Of a DNA stretch of 64,000 nucleotides, positions 1-8,134 are shown one piece after another. Every line of letters starts with the position of its first letter. Positions within the stretch are counted from its first letter, which is position 1. The stretch comes from Paenibacillus sp. 1011MAR3C5 (lineage in GTDB: Bacteria > Bacillota > Bacilli > Paenibacillales > Paenibacillaceae), in contig NZ_QZCF01000003.1 of NCBI RefSeq assembly GCF_003591485.1, positions 62,001-126,000 of the forward strand, given 5' to 3'. Both the position numbers and the translations under genes were made by a program. The notes below the pieces were generated by a model. That model made no database searches and was not told the origin of the DNA. It saw only the letters and a program-made list of their open reading frames with translations.

Positions 1-85
1 AGGGATTGTTTCATGGCAGTCGAATGCAACGCCGATTGGCGTTATAATAATAGAAAGAAGATGCAGCAGGGAACGGGGGATCGGC

Positions 86-823
86 ATGAGTACTCGTATT
101 GTCGTGGCTGATGATGAACGAAATATAACGGATGTGTGCCGGCGGTATCTCGAACGAGAGGGCAACACGGTTTATGTTGCATCTGACGGCGAGGAAGCTC
201 TTAACCTGTGGCGAGAGCATCAACCGGATCTGTTGGTGCTCGATTTGATGATGCCCAAGATAGACGGGCTTGAGGTTTGTGATACGATTCGCCAGACAGA
301 GGATACGCCGATTATATTGCTGACGGCTCGCGGGGAAGAGCCGGATCGGCTGCTCGGCCTTACAATGGGAGCCGACGATTATATGACCAAGCCCTTCAGT
401 CCGAGAGAGCTTGTGCTGAGAGTCAAAAATATTTTAAGGCGAACGGGCTATAGGGACCACGAAGCTGCCGCTCTCAGGGATGGAAAAAAGGATGCGGAGC
501 AACTGCAGGACGCGCTGCACTTCGACGGGTTATCGATCTACCCTTCGGAGCGGAGGGTAGAGATTGCCGGGAAAAACGTTGAGCTGACGGCCAAAGAGTT
601 CGATCTGCTGCAGCTGCTGGCGGCATATCCGGGAAAGGTGTTCTCCCGAAGTCAACTGCTTAATCACGTATGGGATGTTGCCTATGAAGGAGATATGACA
701 ACCGTCACGGTTCATGTACGCCGGTTGAGAGAGAAAATTGAACCCAATCCGTCCGATCCAAGCTGGATTAAGACGGTATGGGGCATCGGATATAAGCTGG
801 ACGGAAAGGGATTCATGCCATGA
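86..823 (+). CDS. OmpR/PhoB-family response regulator
   Basis: A 245-residue cytoplasmic DNA-binding response regulator. The receiver domain (about residues 4-118) has the acidic pair DDE near the N-terminus, the phosphoacceptor Asp53 in VLDLMMP and the conserved Lys in TKPFSPREL. A winged-helix output domain (about 140-240) ends in the usual GIGYKL. Its stop overlaps the start of the downstream kinase gene (ATGA), so the two are translationally coupled and form a cognate pair. Given the third coupled gene, a molybdoenzyme, the likely regulon is redox or envelope stress related, but the signal cannot be read from the sequence. The identification of the family is secure. Confidence 0.95.
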   Translation: MSTRIVVADDERNITDVCRRYLEREGNTVYVASDGEEALNLWREHQPDLLVLDLMMPKIDGLEVCDTIRQTEDTPIILLTARGEEPDRLLGLTMGADDYMTKPFSPRELVLRVKNILRRTGYRDHEAAALRDGKKDAEQLQDALHFDGLSIYPSERRVEIAGKNVELTAKEFDLLQLLAAYPGKVFSRSQLLNHVWDVAYEGDMTTVTVHVRRLREKIEPNPSDPSWIKTVWGIGYKLDGKGFMP

Positions 824-1908
824 AGCTGCGATCCTATTTAATTCTGGCAAACACGATCAGCATCGCGTTCATCATTATATTGCTGCTCGTCTTTTTTCAA
901 TACATGCTTGTGACAAAGGAGCAGCTCATATGGCTTGCGCTTGCTACAGTCGGAGCGGGTATCGTATCTTCGGGGTTGTTTTTCGTGCTTGTCCGACCGC
1001 TTGAAGCATCCGTTAGGCGCATAGGGGAAGGCGCGGGCCGGATTGCGGCGGGGGATCTGGAAGCGCGGGTCGCGGATACGGTATTGTTGGAATTCAAACA
1101 ACTGGCCGAGCAATTTAACCGGATGGGCGTGAATCTGGAGCAAAGCTTTCGGCAAGTGAAGGCGGCCGAGTCCGCTCAGAGGGAGCTGGTTGCCAATATG
1201 GCACATGATCTTCGCACCCCGCTGGCCTCTATGCAATCCTATGCCGAGGCGCTCGAGGATGGCGTAATCGAAGATGAAACGACTTACCAGCGCTATTTGT
1301 CGACCATTCGTTCGGAGACGGTACGTCTTGGGGATCTCATTCAGGATTTATTCGAGCTATCGACACTGGAAGCAGGCGGGCAGCAAGGCACTGCATACTC
1401 GCCAGCGGTTGCAGAGGATGTTCTCGTAGAGCTGCTTCCGCGATTCACGTTGCAACTCGAGGCGAAGTCCTTGCAACTGCGCGTACTTCTTCCGGAGCGG
1501 TCGCTTAAAGTGCATATACTCGCGCGACATTTGCAGCGGGTTCTTCAAAATATGATTGAAAATGCGGTAAGGCATTCTCCGTATGAAGGCATTATTCGAA
1601 TAGAAGCAGAAGAGCGGAACGACAGCTTCGTTCGTTTTACCGTTACGGATGAAGGGGAGGGCGTTCCGCAGCAAGAGCTTGAGCGTATCTTCGACCGCTT
1701 CTACCGCTCGGATCGTTCCCGCAGTCGCGAAGGCGGGGGAGCGGGCCTGGGATTATCCATTGCGAAGCTGCTCGTGGAGCAGTATCAGGGACAGATCGGC
1801 GTAGAGCAAGCTAACGGGCAAGGCAGCAGGTTCTGGTTTACGGTTCGCAAAGCGGATGAAAGATCCATTATGCCTGAAAATACCCAAATCGAGGAGGAGT
1901 CCCTGTGA
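820..1908 (+). CDS. HAMP-domain sensor histidine kinase
   Basis: A 362-residue membrane kinase. Two N-terminal hydrophobic segments lie at about residues 5-27 and 32-54 with almost no extracellular loop between them, so it probably senses within the membrane or its interface. A HAMP region (about 55-110) is followed by HisKA with the phosphorylated His129 in AHDLRTPL, then HATPase_c with an N box (NMIENAVRHS), G1 (DEGEGVP), F box (FDRFYR) and G2 (GAGLGLSI). It overlaps the regulator upstream (ATGA) and the molybdoenzyme downstream (GTGA). The lack of a sensing loop resembles intramembrane-sensing kinases, which often answer to a neighbouring membrane protein. The link to the adjacent gene is inference. 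Confidence 0.95.
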   Translation: MKLRSYLILANTISIAFIIILLLVFFQYMLVTKEQLIWLALATVGAGIVSSGLFFVLVRPLEASVRRIGEGAGRIAAGDLEARVADTVLLEFKQLAEQFNRMGVNLEQSFRQVKAAESAQRELVANMAHDLRTPLASMQSYAEALEDGVIEDETTYQRYLSTIRSETVRLGDLIQDLFELSTLEAGGQQGTAYSPAVAEDVLVELLPRFTLQLEAKSLQLRVLLPERSLKVHILARHLQRVLQNMIENAVRHSPYEGIIRIEAEERNDSFVRFTVTDEGEGVPQQELERIFDRFYRSDRSRSREGGGAGLGLSIAKLLVEQYQGQIGVEQANGQGSRFWFTVRKADERSIMPENTQIEEESL

Positions 1909-3158
1909 GTGGCACACTGGAGAGGCTGCGCAAAGGATTTGGCAAGAAGCTGGTTGCGTTGCATATGTGGAACGGATGGATCGTCGTTATTTTGGCGCTA
2001 ACGGGGCTCATTCTGGTGGGCGGTTTCTGGCGGGGTATTCTCGGCGAGGGCCGGGTATGGATTAAGTGGCTGCACATTGTCGTCGGCGTCGCATCGATCA
2101 TGCCGGTACTGTACTACTTGCTTCTCGCGGGCAAGCATTGGAAGCAGCTAAAGGATAAGCCCGCACAGCGAGCCAATGTGCTGATCGTACTGGGGCTGCT
2201 GCTCGGCTGGTTCTTATCCGGCGTGCTGTTGTGGCAGTTCCGGGCGGTTGGACCACGCGTGACGAACGTTGCTTTAGTTGTACATGATCTGCTCACATGG
2301 GTCGGACTGCCGTACATCATTTATCATTCGATTACGAGGGTGCGATGGCTGAAGGAACCGACCCGAAGGACGGTTAAGCGGGAGAACGAGCGTGATACCG
2401 CCACGGACGCTCTTCATCCTGCCGCGCCTCAACCGATCTATACGCGCAGGTCGTTCATTCGCGGCGCGATTGGAGTTGGCTTGGCCGTTACGATCGGACC
2501 GTCTTTTCTCAAATGGGTCGGGGATTCGCTTGGCAACTTCGGAGTGGGCGGCAGCCAGTCGCTCGACAAACTCATCGAGAGCGACGCGAACAGCCTCGTT
2601 CCCTTGCCGCAGCCGCTTCCGGCATCTGCGCCGCCGATTGGCGGAGGCGCGCAAGGACAATTTCGTGTATACTCCGTGACGCCGATCCCTGCTTTTACAA
2701 ACGAGAACTGGTCGTTCACGATAGACGGACTCGTCGACAAGACGTCCAAGTGGGACTGGAAGCAATTCGTCGCGCTGAAACGCGAGGTACAGGTTAGCGA
2801 CTTCCACTGCGTCACAGGCTGGTCGGTGTACAAAAACACATGGGAGGGCATCAAGCTGAAGGACCTGCTGAAGCAGTCAGGGGTGAAGGCGAATGCTCGT
2901 ACCGTGAAATTCTACTCCGGCGACGGGGTGTACACGGATACGCTCACGCTCGAACAAGCCGATATGGACGACGTTCTCGTTGCCGTCATGCATGACGGCA
3001 AGCCTATCCCAAGCGATCTCGGCGGTCCGGTCCGTCTGATCGTACCGAAGATGTACGCCTACAAGTCGGTGAAGTGGCTGAACCGCATCGAGCTTATTGA
3101 AGGGGAGCATGTCGGGTATTGGGAGCAGCGGGGTTATTCGAACGAAGCTTGGGTTTAG
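1905..3158 (+). CDS. Membrane-anchored sulfite-oxidase-like molybdopterin oxidoreductase
   Basis: A 417-residue protein in two parts. The first roughly 145 residues hold about four hydrophobic helices with interspersed His (LHMWNGWIV, WLHIVVG, VHDLLTW, IYHSIT), reminiscent of a b-type cytochrome membrane domain. A twin-arginine-like RRSFIRG plus a hydrophobic stretch follows at about residues 180-205, and then an oxidoreductase molybdopterin-binding domain (about 240-405) with the presumed Mo-ligand Cys302 in DFHCVTGW. The catalytic domain therefore probably faces outside. The GTG start overlaps the kinase stop, making this the third gene of a coupled operon. It resembles YedY/MsrP-type enzymes in the catalytic domain. 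The substrate (sulfite, methionine sulfoxide or other) is not determinable here. Confidence 0.85.
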   Translation: MSGTLERLRKGFGKKLVALHMWNGWIVVILALTGLILVGGFWRGILGEGRVWIKWLHIVVGVASIMPVLYYLLLAGKHWKQLKDKPAQRANVLIVLGLLLGWFLSGVLLWQFRAVGPRVTNVALVVHDLLTWVGLPYIIYHSITRVRWLKEPTRRTVKRENERDTATDALHPAAPQPIYTRRSFIRGAIGVGLAVTIGPSFLKWVGDSLGNFGVGGSQSLDKLIESDANSLVPLPQPLPASAPPIGGGAQGQFRVYSVTPIPAFTNENWSFTIDGLVDKTSKWDWKQFVALKREVQVSDFHCVTGWSVYKNTWEGIKLKDLLKQSGVKANARTVKFYSGDGVYTDTLTLEQADMDDVLVAVMHDGKPIPSDLGGPVRLIVPKMYAYKSVKWLNRIELIEGEHVGYWEQRGYSNEAWV

Positions 3159-3232
3159 ATGGAGCAGGAGCAGGAGAAGGCGGCCTGTTACAACTATGGC
3201 TAGATTACGCATAGGAGCAAGACATTAAGTAA

Positions 3233-4006
3233 GTAATAGTAAATGGGATGAAACACGAAAGTCCGGGGTGCGGCGACGCGCCCCGGGCTATTTGTTGTAC
3301 GCCCAGCATGGGCGTCATTTCTAGGGTGAAAGTCTCGAACGGGGGCTGGAGAACGCCTGCCGTTGGCCAAGAGCAAGGGTGTCCATCGCGAGGTGGAATC
3401 TGAAGGAAGCTGGAGGCAAATGCACGAGCCAAGGTTCGCGTTCTGGATTCGAGGCAGGGCTAGTCGATGAAGTCACCTACACATGGCGAAATCCCAAGTC
3501 GCCAAGGACTACTTCTGTAAACGTCAGTGGCTGAGGGCAGAAAGATGACGTTCTTATTCTTAAGGAGGCCTGCGGAATACGCGAAGTCACCAGAAAATCT
3601 CGCAAGAGAGCTCACGGCAAAGAGAAGCGGTGAAGCCGTCAGGGTATGCCGAAGCGCCGAGTTCTTCGTCGGCACAAGTCGCCCCTTCCTCTCGCGAAGG
3701 GAATAACGACTTGTTGGAACGAATGCTGAGGGGAGATAACCTCAGGCTCGCCTACAAGCGAGTGGTGCAGAACGGAAGAGCACCTGGCGTGGACGGCGTA
3801 ACGGTAGCGCAGCTACAAGCTTACCTGAAAACACACTGGGAAGCGGTGAAAACCGAACTCCTGACGGGAACATACAGACCCGCACCAGTCAAACCGGTGG
3901 AAATCCAAACCCAGAGGCGGCGTGAGGCTGATCGGCATCCCGACCGCAATGGACCGCTTCCTCCAACAAGCCCTTCTACAAGCGATGAACCCAATCTTCG
4001 ACTCAG
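3233..4006 (+). mobile_element. Truncated group II intron (5' ribozyme part plus start of the RT gene)
   Basis: From about 3233 the sequence has the GC-rich, strongly self-complementary character of a bacterial group II intron domain I (for example GGGGTGCG...CGCGCCCC near 3265-3285) and leads directly into a reverse transcriptase/maturase reading frame. The element stops abruptly at about 4006 inside the RT, so domains IV (rest) to VI and the 3' splice site are missing and it cannot splice or move alone. The left boundary is uncertain (3233-3268). It lies between the molybdoenzyme operon and a broken DUF6886 gene. Confidence 0.7.
3630..4006 (+). pseudogene. Group II intron reverse transcriptase/maturase, N-terminal fragment
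   Basis: The reading frame carries the typical LtrA-like N-terminal RT segment (NDLLERMLRGDNL, GRAPGVDGVT, GTYRPAPVK). Near 3905 the frame is lost. The frame that follows reads KPRGGVRLIGIPTAMDRFLQQ, the standard continuation (RT motif 1), so a small indel has broken the gene. Homology ends at about 4006 (NPIFDS), before the YADD catalytic motif. The product would be an inactive fragment of about 90 residues. Confidence 0.85.
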
Positions 4007-4060
4007 GATAATTCATTACGTATATGGAATATAACGGTAACTAAACCAAGGAGGACTTAT

Positions 4061-4567
4061 ATGCTATTTCACTTTAGTGAAGATAATAGTATCGAAATGT
4101 TTGTACCTAAAGAGAAACAAAATCGTCCCGATTTTCCTGCGGTAGTTTGGGCAATTGATGGAGAAGTTTACATATTATTTCCCTAGGGATTGTCCTCGTA
4201 TTGTATGTAAAAGAAACGAAGCAACAACTGACGAACATTTACAACTTTTCTTTAACAATACAATTGCTAATACCATAGTGACAGTAGAAAGTGATTGGTA
4301 CACAAGGATTTCAAAGCAAACATATTTAGATATTGCTTTGATAATGAGGGTTTTGATCTTTTTGATAACACAGCGGGATATTATATATCTCGTCAAGTAG
4401 TGAAACCTAAATCGGTTGAAAAATATGAGAATCTGATAGAGAGATTACTCCAAAAAGGAATTGAATTGAGATTTACAACAAATTTAAATCCACTTAGAGA
4501 AGCGATACTGGTTTCCGACTTTGAAGGATTCAGCATACATAGATTTAATAATGCAAGAAAACTTTAA
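4061..4567 (+). pseudogene. DUF6886-family protein, broken by two frameshifts
   Basis: A good RBS (AAGGAGG at 4048-4054) precedes ATG 4061, and the first frame reads MLFHFSEDNSIEMF and stops at about 4185. The homologous reading continues in a second frame (YYFPRDCPRIV, about 4165-4300) and then a third (about 4295-4567; CFDNEGF, AGYYISRQVV, FSIHRFNNA). Joined together, the three pieces give one protein of about 168 residues resembling the DUF6886 family of unknown function. The frameshifts lie near 4165 and 4300. The gene starts immediately after the truncated intron, so this is a degraded stretch of the chromosome. Confidence 0.75.
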
Positions 4568-4587
4568 TGATTACTTACAAATTATGC

Positions 4588-4593
4588 TATAAT
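4588..4593 (+). promoter_or_regulatory. Extended -10 promoter of the holin-like toxin gene
   Basis: TGCTATAAT at 4585-4593 is a textbook extended -10 element (TG one base before TATAAT). It lies 66 bases upstream of the toxin start and would begin the mRNA near 4600, just before the GGCGGTCGGCT segment that can pair with the 3' end. No strong -35 is visible, which is usual for extended -10 promoters. Confidence 0.6.
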
Positions 4594-4658
4594 TAGACTA
4601 GCACATAGAACGGCTTGCAAGGGCGGTCGGCTACCTCTCAAAGAAGGGAGGGATGCCC

Positions 4659-4766
4659 ATGGAGGTTAAAGACGCTTTGACGTTGATGATCGGTTTTGGC
4701 GCGCTTATTATAGCGCTGCTGACGCTGGTGGTCGCCATCGTCGCAGCAATTAACCAAAAGAAATAG
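4659..4766 (+). CDS. Putative holin-like type I toxin peptide (Hol_Tox family)
   Basis: A 35-residue peptide (MEVKDALTLMIGF... ending AINQKK). A single hydrophobic helix from about residue 8 to 31 is followed by a lysine tail, the pattern of TxpA/BsrG-like and 'putative holin-like toxin' peptides that insert in the membrane. An in-frame ATG at 4653 would touch the Shine-Dalgarno GGGAGG (4646-4651), so ATG 4659 with 7-base spacing is preferred. Control appears to be by RNA: the 5' UTR GGCGGTCGGCT (4622-4632) is an exact complement of AGCCGACCGCC at 4814-4824, and a convergent antisense promoter lies downstream. It is too short for ordinary gene callers. Family membership is by pattern recognition. 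Confidence 0.75.
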   Translation: MEVKDALTLMIGFGALIIALLTLVVAIVAAINQKK

Positions 4767-4769
4767 ACC

Positions 4770-4877
4770 GCCCCTCTGCTAGGATGACGGTCTATTTCTG
4801 ATCACATTCCCGAAGCCGACCGCCTTTGAAGCGGTCTACTGTGCCGAGGAGTCGTGTTGTCGCACGGCTCCTTCTTT
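4770..4877 (-). ncRNA. Candidate antisense RNA antitoxin (RatA-like arrangement)
   Basis: A convergent promoter at 4884-4912 would start a minus-strand transcript near 4877 that runs into the 3' UTR and then the coding region of the toxin mRNA. Its 5' end would fold the GGAGCCGTG/CACGACTCC hairpin. The arrangement (short hydrophobic peptide, long 3' UTR, antisense RNA overlapping the 3' end) is that of the txpA/ratA and bsrG/SR4 systems. The left end of the RNA is not known; the limit given is a guess. Confidence 0.45.
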
Positions 4878-4880
4878 AGT
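4846..4880 (+). terminator. Hairpin at the 3' end of the toxin mRNA
   Basis: GGAGTCGTG (4848-4856) and CACGGCTCC (4863-4871) form a 9-bp stem with one G-U pair, followed by the T-rich stretch TTCTTTAGTTTT. The same hairpin recurs at 22428-22451. Confidence 0.65.
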
Positions 4881-4883
4881 TTT

Positions 4884-4912
4884 ATTATAACTGTGCAGGT
4901 TTATACATGCAA
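4884..4912 (-). promoter_or_regulatory. Antisense promoter facing the toxin gene
   Basis: On the minus strand TTGCAT (4912-4907) and TATAAT (4889-4884) are separated by exactly 17 bases, a near-consensus sigma-A promoter, stronger than most coding promoters in this window. It is aimed at the toxin gene. A related copy with the same 17-base spacer lies at 22464-22492. Confidence 0.65.
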
Positions 4913-5009
4913 CATACAGAATTGTACGGGTGGAATATTGTCTTTGAATGGTTACTCCTGAGTCATTAATAAAATTTAAATAGTTATATCTATGAAAGGG
5001 GGATATCAT

Positions 5010-6131
5010 GTGAACTTGTATTATTCCATGATAGGTCGATTGCTGGACGGGAGGACATCAATTCGCAATGAGGGATATTACATCATGGATGATCAGAATG
5101 AGGTTGTGTTTAGCAAGAAAGCGCCGATCTACACGGAAATCGTGACAATTGAGCGTTTTACGGACGCATTGGCCGAAGGGTGCAGACATGTTCTTCGTTC
5201 TTTCGCTGAAACCTCCGATAACAAACAGGTGTATGCTTTTAGCCTGTGTGCGGATGAATACAGCAGCATCTATGTATATATGAACACGATAAGTTGTTTT
5301 GAGAAAACGCTAGAAAAGTATCAGAGCAAAAATGCCGATTATAAGAAACAGGATCGGATTCAATCGCTGAAGTATAATTGCGGGGATTTCGATTTTCAGT
5401 TTTGGCAAGACCACATGGGTCAGAATGGACGGTACGTCTCACTTTTTGAATCGATTGCTTATCGTTCCGAGGACGTGGACAAAGGAGAATTCGAACAGGC
5501 TATTGCGGGCACTGCTGTTGTCGCATTTGAAGCGGGGATCATCGAAAATGGATATTATGTTTGCGCGCTCGAGGCGATGCAGCGTCTGGTGGACGAGGGT
5601 GCGTTTGACATTTTGAATAAAGCCGATGATTTTATTGCCTATACTTTTACGAGAAATGATTATTTGGATTACGGTCTCGTTATGAGAAAGACGATCGAGC
5701 GGGATTTGTTTTACCGGGTGTTCCCGGATATTCAGAAGTCGGATGAGCAGTTTAACGAGGAAATGAACCGGAACAGGCAATTGTCGGTTATCGATTCCAT
5801 CGCTTATTGGTCTGATGCCATTCATAGCGATTATAGTTTAGAACCACCGTTTACCTATGTTAAGCCTGCTATGGAGGTATTTGTGCAGCTTGAGCATTTT
5901 GGCAATGAATTGGCCAAGGAATGCCTTGAAAGACTGACGGCGCTCGCGAGTCTGAATAGTTTCGACAGAAAAGACTATGAGAGACTTGGATTTTACATCG
6001 AGGCCCTATACTTCTGTGGCCCATTGACATCTGAACAAACGAAACAGTGCATTGAAATCGGCCTAAAACTAACCGAGGCAGGAGATATTCTAATCGAATA
6101 TGCCAAGGAATTGGAAGCGATAGCAAGCTGA
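5010..6131 (+). CDS. DUF4303 domain-containing protein
   Basis: A roughly 373-residue soluble protein. The N-terminal third, with the segment IERFTDALAEGCRHVL and the following AFSLCADEYSSIYVYMNT strand, matches the pattern of DUF4303, a family of unknown function often found near polymorphic-toxin immunity genes. The remainder is acidic and helical and may hold a second domain. I prefer GTG 5010 over ATG 4992 because AAAGGGGG (4995-5002) is the only Shine-Dalgarno and would otherwise be inside the gene. A promoter TTGAAT-N17-TAATAA (4944-4972) precedes it. It stands alone, with a degraded repeat downstream. Function unknown. Confidence 0.65.
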   Translation: MNLYYSMIGRLLDGRTSIRNEGYYIMDDQNEVVFSKKAPIYTEIVTIERFTDALAEGCRHVLRSFAETSDNKQVYAFSLCADEYSSIYVYMNTISCFEKTLEKYQSKNADYKKQDRIQSLKYNCGDFDFQFWQDHMGQNGRYVSLFESIAYRSEDVDKGEFEQAIAGTAVVAFEAGIIENGYYVCALEAMQRLVDEGAFDILNKADDFIAYTFTRNDYLDYGLVMRKTIERDLFYRVFPDIQKSDEQFNEEMNRNRQLSVIDSIAYWSDAIHSDYSLEPPFTYVKPAMEVFVQLEHFGNELAKECLERLTALASLNSFDRKDYERLGFYIEALYFCGPLTSEQTKQCIEIGLKLTEAGDILIEYAKELEAIAS

Positions 6132-6640
6132 ATCGTGGGGATTATAACCGACAGCTGGAGCGATTGGATCTCGTATGAGGGGGAATCCGATTGCGACTGG
6201 AGAGAAGTAAGAGCCGAGAGGCCGCGTCGGACACGGGGTGGAGGGCTGTAACCGGGGCGGTCGGGTCAGTGGTTGTTGAATGGCATATTGCACCTTGCTT
6301 CCGTCCATCCATCCTTCAACGTGAAGGAACCGAAGGAAGCACTTGAGCGTCCGGGTGCCTGGTGTACGAGGCTTGCCCTGACATCATGTGCCCAACATAC
6401 ATACTGGCGAACGTGGTCGGCGGTCAGTGCTTTCAGCTTGAGAGTCGGGTACCATTCAGTCAGCCAACTCTGACTCTTGTCGTCGTTCAGCGTTCAGGGC
6501 TTCAAGACTTCCGTTTTCTTGGCTCGAAGAAACAGGGCGAAGTAATAATCAAGCGGATGGTGCAAGGTGATCGCAGCGGAAGTTAATCGTTCGCGTGTTG
6601 CTGTAGCCGTGGGCATATGAATCGCTCCTCTCAAAATGAG
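6131..6640 (-). repeat. Decayed intergenic repeat, copy A
   Basis: Bases 6150-6275 align with 7766-7905 and 10600-10745: each has a GAGCGA-containing start, an 'AAGTAAGANCCGAGAGG'-like middle (clearest in copies A and B), a 'GTCGGAC' or 'TTGGAC' segment and a GAGGGCTG hairpin start. Bases 6570-6640 align with 10815-10893. The hairpin itself is degraded in this copy. Between the two conserved parts it alone keeps a recombinase-like reading frame. Confidence 0.6.
6300..6616 (-). pseudogene. Tyrosine recombinase N-terminal fragment (decayed)
   Basis: On the minus strand a good RBS (GAGAGGAGC) precedes ATG 6616. The frame reads MPTATATRERLTSAAITL, then DYYFALFLRAKKTEVLK, hits a TGA, and continues in the same frame with TLNDDKSQ, SWLTEWYPTLKLKALTADHVRQYV. 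The spacing and residues resemble the core-binding (SAM-like) domain of phage/Xer-type integrases (ALTADHVRQYV is typical). No catalytic domain (R...HxxR...Y) follows, so this is a remnant. It is probably the coding part of the element that left the repeats in this region. Confidence 0.5.
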
Positions 6641-6875
6641 TAAAAAAAACCGCTAAAGGTTGGCGGCAACGAACCGGTTCATATAGAATAATTAAAAATC
6701 CTGGAAACCCAAGCGAACCAGCCATACATCTCATATTTTGTCAATCAACGTGCGTTAATGGGCAGCATTGTTGAACAGTGATAAGATGAACAGCATCACA
6801 AGTAACGGTAAAGTATAATTATAACGATACAATACATGGCTACTTATTCATTTTCCGTAAAAAGGAGAATCGACC

Positions 6876-7340
6876 TTGAATGAAAAAACTTTATATTCGT
6901 CTAACCTCGTCATTAGAAGCGCAGTCGTCGACGACGTCGACAAGCTGCGCGATGTCTTTCGACGTGCATCGCTGACAATTGAGGGCGACCGTGATCTCAT
7001 CGCCACTCATCCTGAGTGGCTCGTGTGGGACGACGCGATGTTGCCGTTCACGCGTGTCGCTATTATTGACGGGCGGGTCGTCGGCTTTGCTTCGGCACGT
7101 CCTATCGACGACTTCCTCGAACTCGAGGATCTGTTCACTGATCCTGACTGGATGCGCCAAGGCGTCGCGAGTGTCCTGATCGAAGACATTGCGCGTCGCG
7201 GTGTGCGTGTAGAGGTGACCGCAAACCCACACGCGATAGGATTTTATGAATCCGTTGGCTTCGTCGCCAGAGGCGTCGCCAACACACAGGGTGGGCCGGT
7301 GCCGCGGATGTACCTCGATGTCACGCGTGCTCGACCTTGA
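6876..7340 (+). CDS. GNAT-family N-acetyltransferase
   Basis: A 154-residue GNAT fold: N-terminal strand LVIRSAVVDDVDKLRDVFRRA, central VAIIDGRVVGFASARP, the acetyl-CoA loop DPDWMRQGVASVLIED (an R/QxxGxG/A variant) and the C-terminal ANPHAIGFYESVGF. The RBS AAAGGAG precedes ATG 6876. The substrate is not predictable. The reading frame is unusually rich in GTC, CGC, CGT and GAC codons compared with the genes around it, more like an actinobacterial gene, and it lies between two copies of a decayed repeat, so recent transfer is plausible. Confidence 0.85.
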   Translation: MNEKTLYSSNLVIRSAVVDDVDKLRDVFRRASLTIEGDRDLIATHPEWLVWDDAMLPFTRVAIIDGRVVGFASARPIDDFLELEDLFTDPDWMRQGVASVLIEDIARRGVRVEVTANPHAIGFYESVGFVARGVANTQGGPVPRMYLDVTRARP

Positions 7341-7426
7341 AATCATTAGAGATGTAGAAACTTAGTCAACTCAGATATCAAAAAACACTTATATAAGCAC
7401 CCCCTCATTACGTTAACGGGCACGAC

Positions 7427-7915
7427 TTGCAAACAACATTCAACAACCTGCAACAAATACGTTAGGACCGGTCCATACCCAGCCCACCCTTCCGGGTGCT
7501 ACCTTGCTTCACTTGGCATTTTGTTGGCGTTCCGTCCGGCTTAGGAGCCACAGTTGGATACTTCGCCTTGGCTCAAACCATACTGTTCCGCCAGCCCCGT
7601 CGTCTACGGGCTTCTTGCTCCCTAATTCCTCCCTAGCGTAGCCAAGGGAGATCGTTGCAAATGAGCTTTGGCATATCCTCAGATGCATTTCCCGCCGCGC
7701 TGATCGGAACCCCTACTTTTTAACGTTGGAACTATTCGAGCATGGGGGTTCGTGAGGGGATAAGAAGCTGGAGCGATTGGATTTCTTACTCGGAGAATTC
7801 GACTGCGACGGGGGACAAGTAAGAACCGAGAGGTCATGTTGGACGTAGGCTGGAGGGCTGCGACAGGTTAGGAGCAAGTTTCCTGTTGCGGCCCTTTTTG
7901 GGCTTTTCGTTCAAC
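7427..7915. repeat. Decayed intergenic repeat, copy B (about 490 bp)
   Basis: This noncoding block aligns along its whole length with 10245-10760. Shared landmarks include TTGCAAACA at the left end, CCTTCCGGGTGCTACCTTGC, CTTGGCTCAAACCATACTG, GGAACCCCTACTTTTT, ACTATTCGAGCAT and a terminal GGGCTG(T/C)GACAGG hairpin plus TTTTTGGGCTTTT. No conserved reading frame runs through both copies, so the open frames here are chance. It may be a relic of a mobile element or a structured RNA; the orientation is not certain. Confidence 0.7.
7855..7898 (+). terminator. GGGCTG-type hairpin with T-run (end of repeat B)
   Basis: GGGCTGCGACAGG (7855-7867) pairs with CCTGTTGCGGCCC (7882-7894), followed by TTTTT. 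It belongs to the dispersed hairpin family also seen at 10688, 12776, 19235 and, weaker, 62301. Confidence 0.55.
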
Positions 7916-7945
7916 AGTTTTAAATTTAGTGAATGTGGAGCGAAA

Positions 7946-8104
7946 ATGAACATAAATGGAAGTGAAGAACGATTTGAACCACGGGCTAACTACATAGCAG
8001 GAGGGTTACTACGTTGGGTCCAGGATGGTACTTTTATTGAAATTGACAGCAAAGTTTTTACTAAAGAGGAAATGATCTATTTGGCAAAATCAATGTTCAA
8101 CTAA
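7946..8104 (+). pseudogene. C-terminal fragment resembling DUF4367 proteins
   Basis: From ATG 7946 the frame encodes about 52 residues ending LRWVQDGTFIEIDSKVFTKEEMIYLAKSMFN-like sequence. The pattern of a strand (W.QDGTFIEI) followed by TKEEMI.LAKS is that of the C-terminal end of DUF4367 anti-sigma or outer-membrane-associated proteins, where it normally follows about 150 more residues. The upstream part is absent and replaced by repeat B, and the SD is weak. I regard it as a gene remnant; a small standalone protein cannot be excluded. Confidence 0.45.
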
Positions 8105-8134
8105 CAGGCAGTTTAATTACAAAGACGTACAGCG

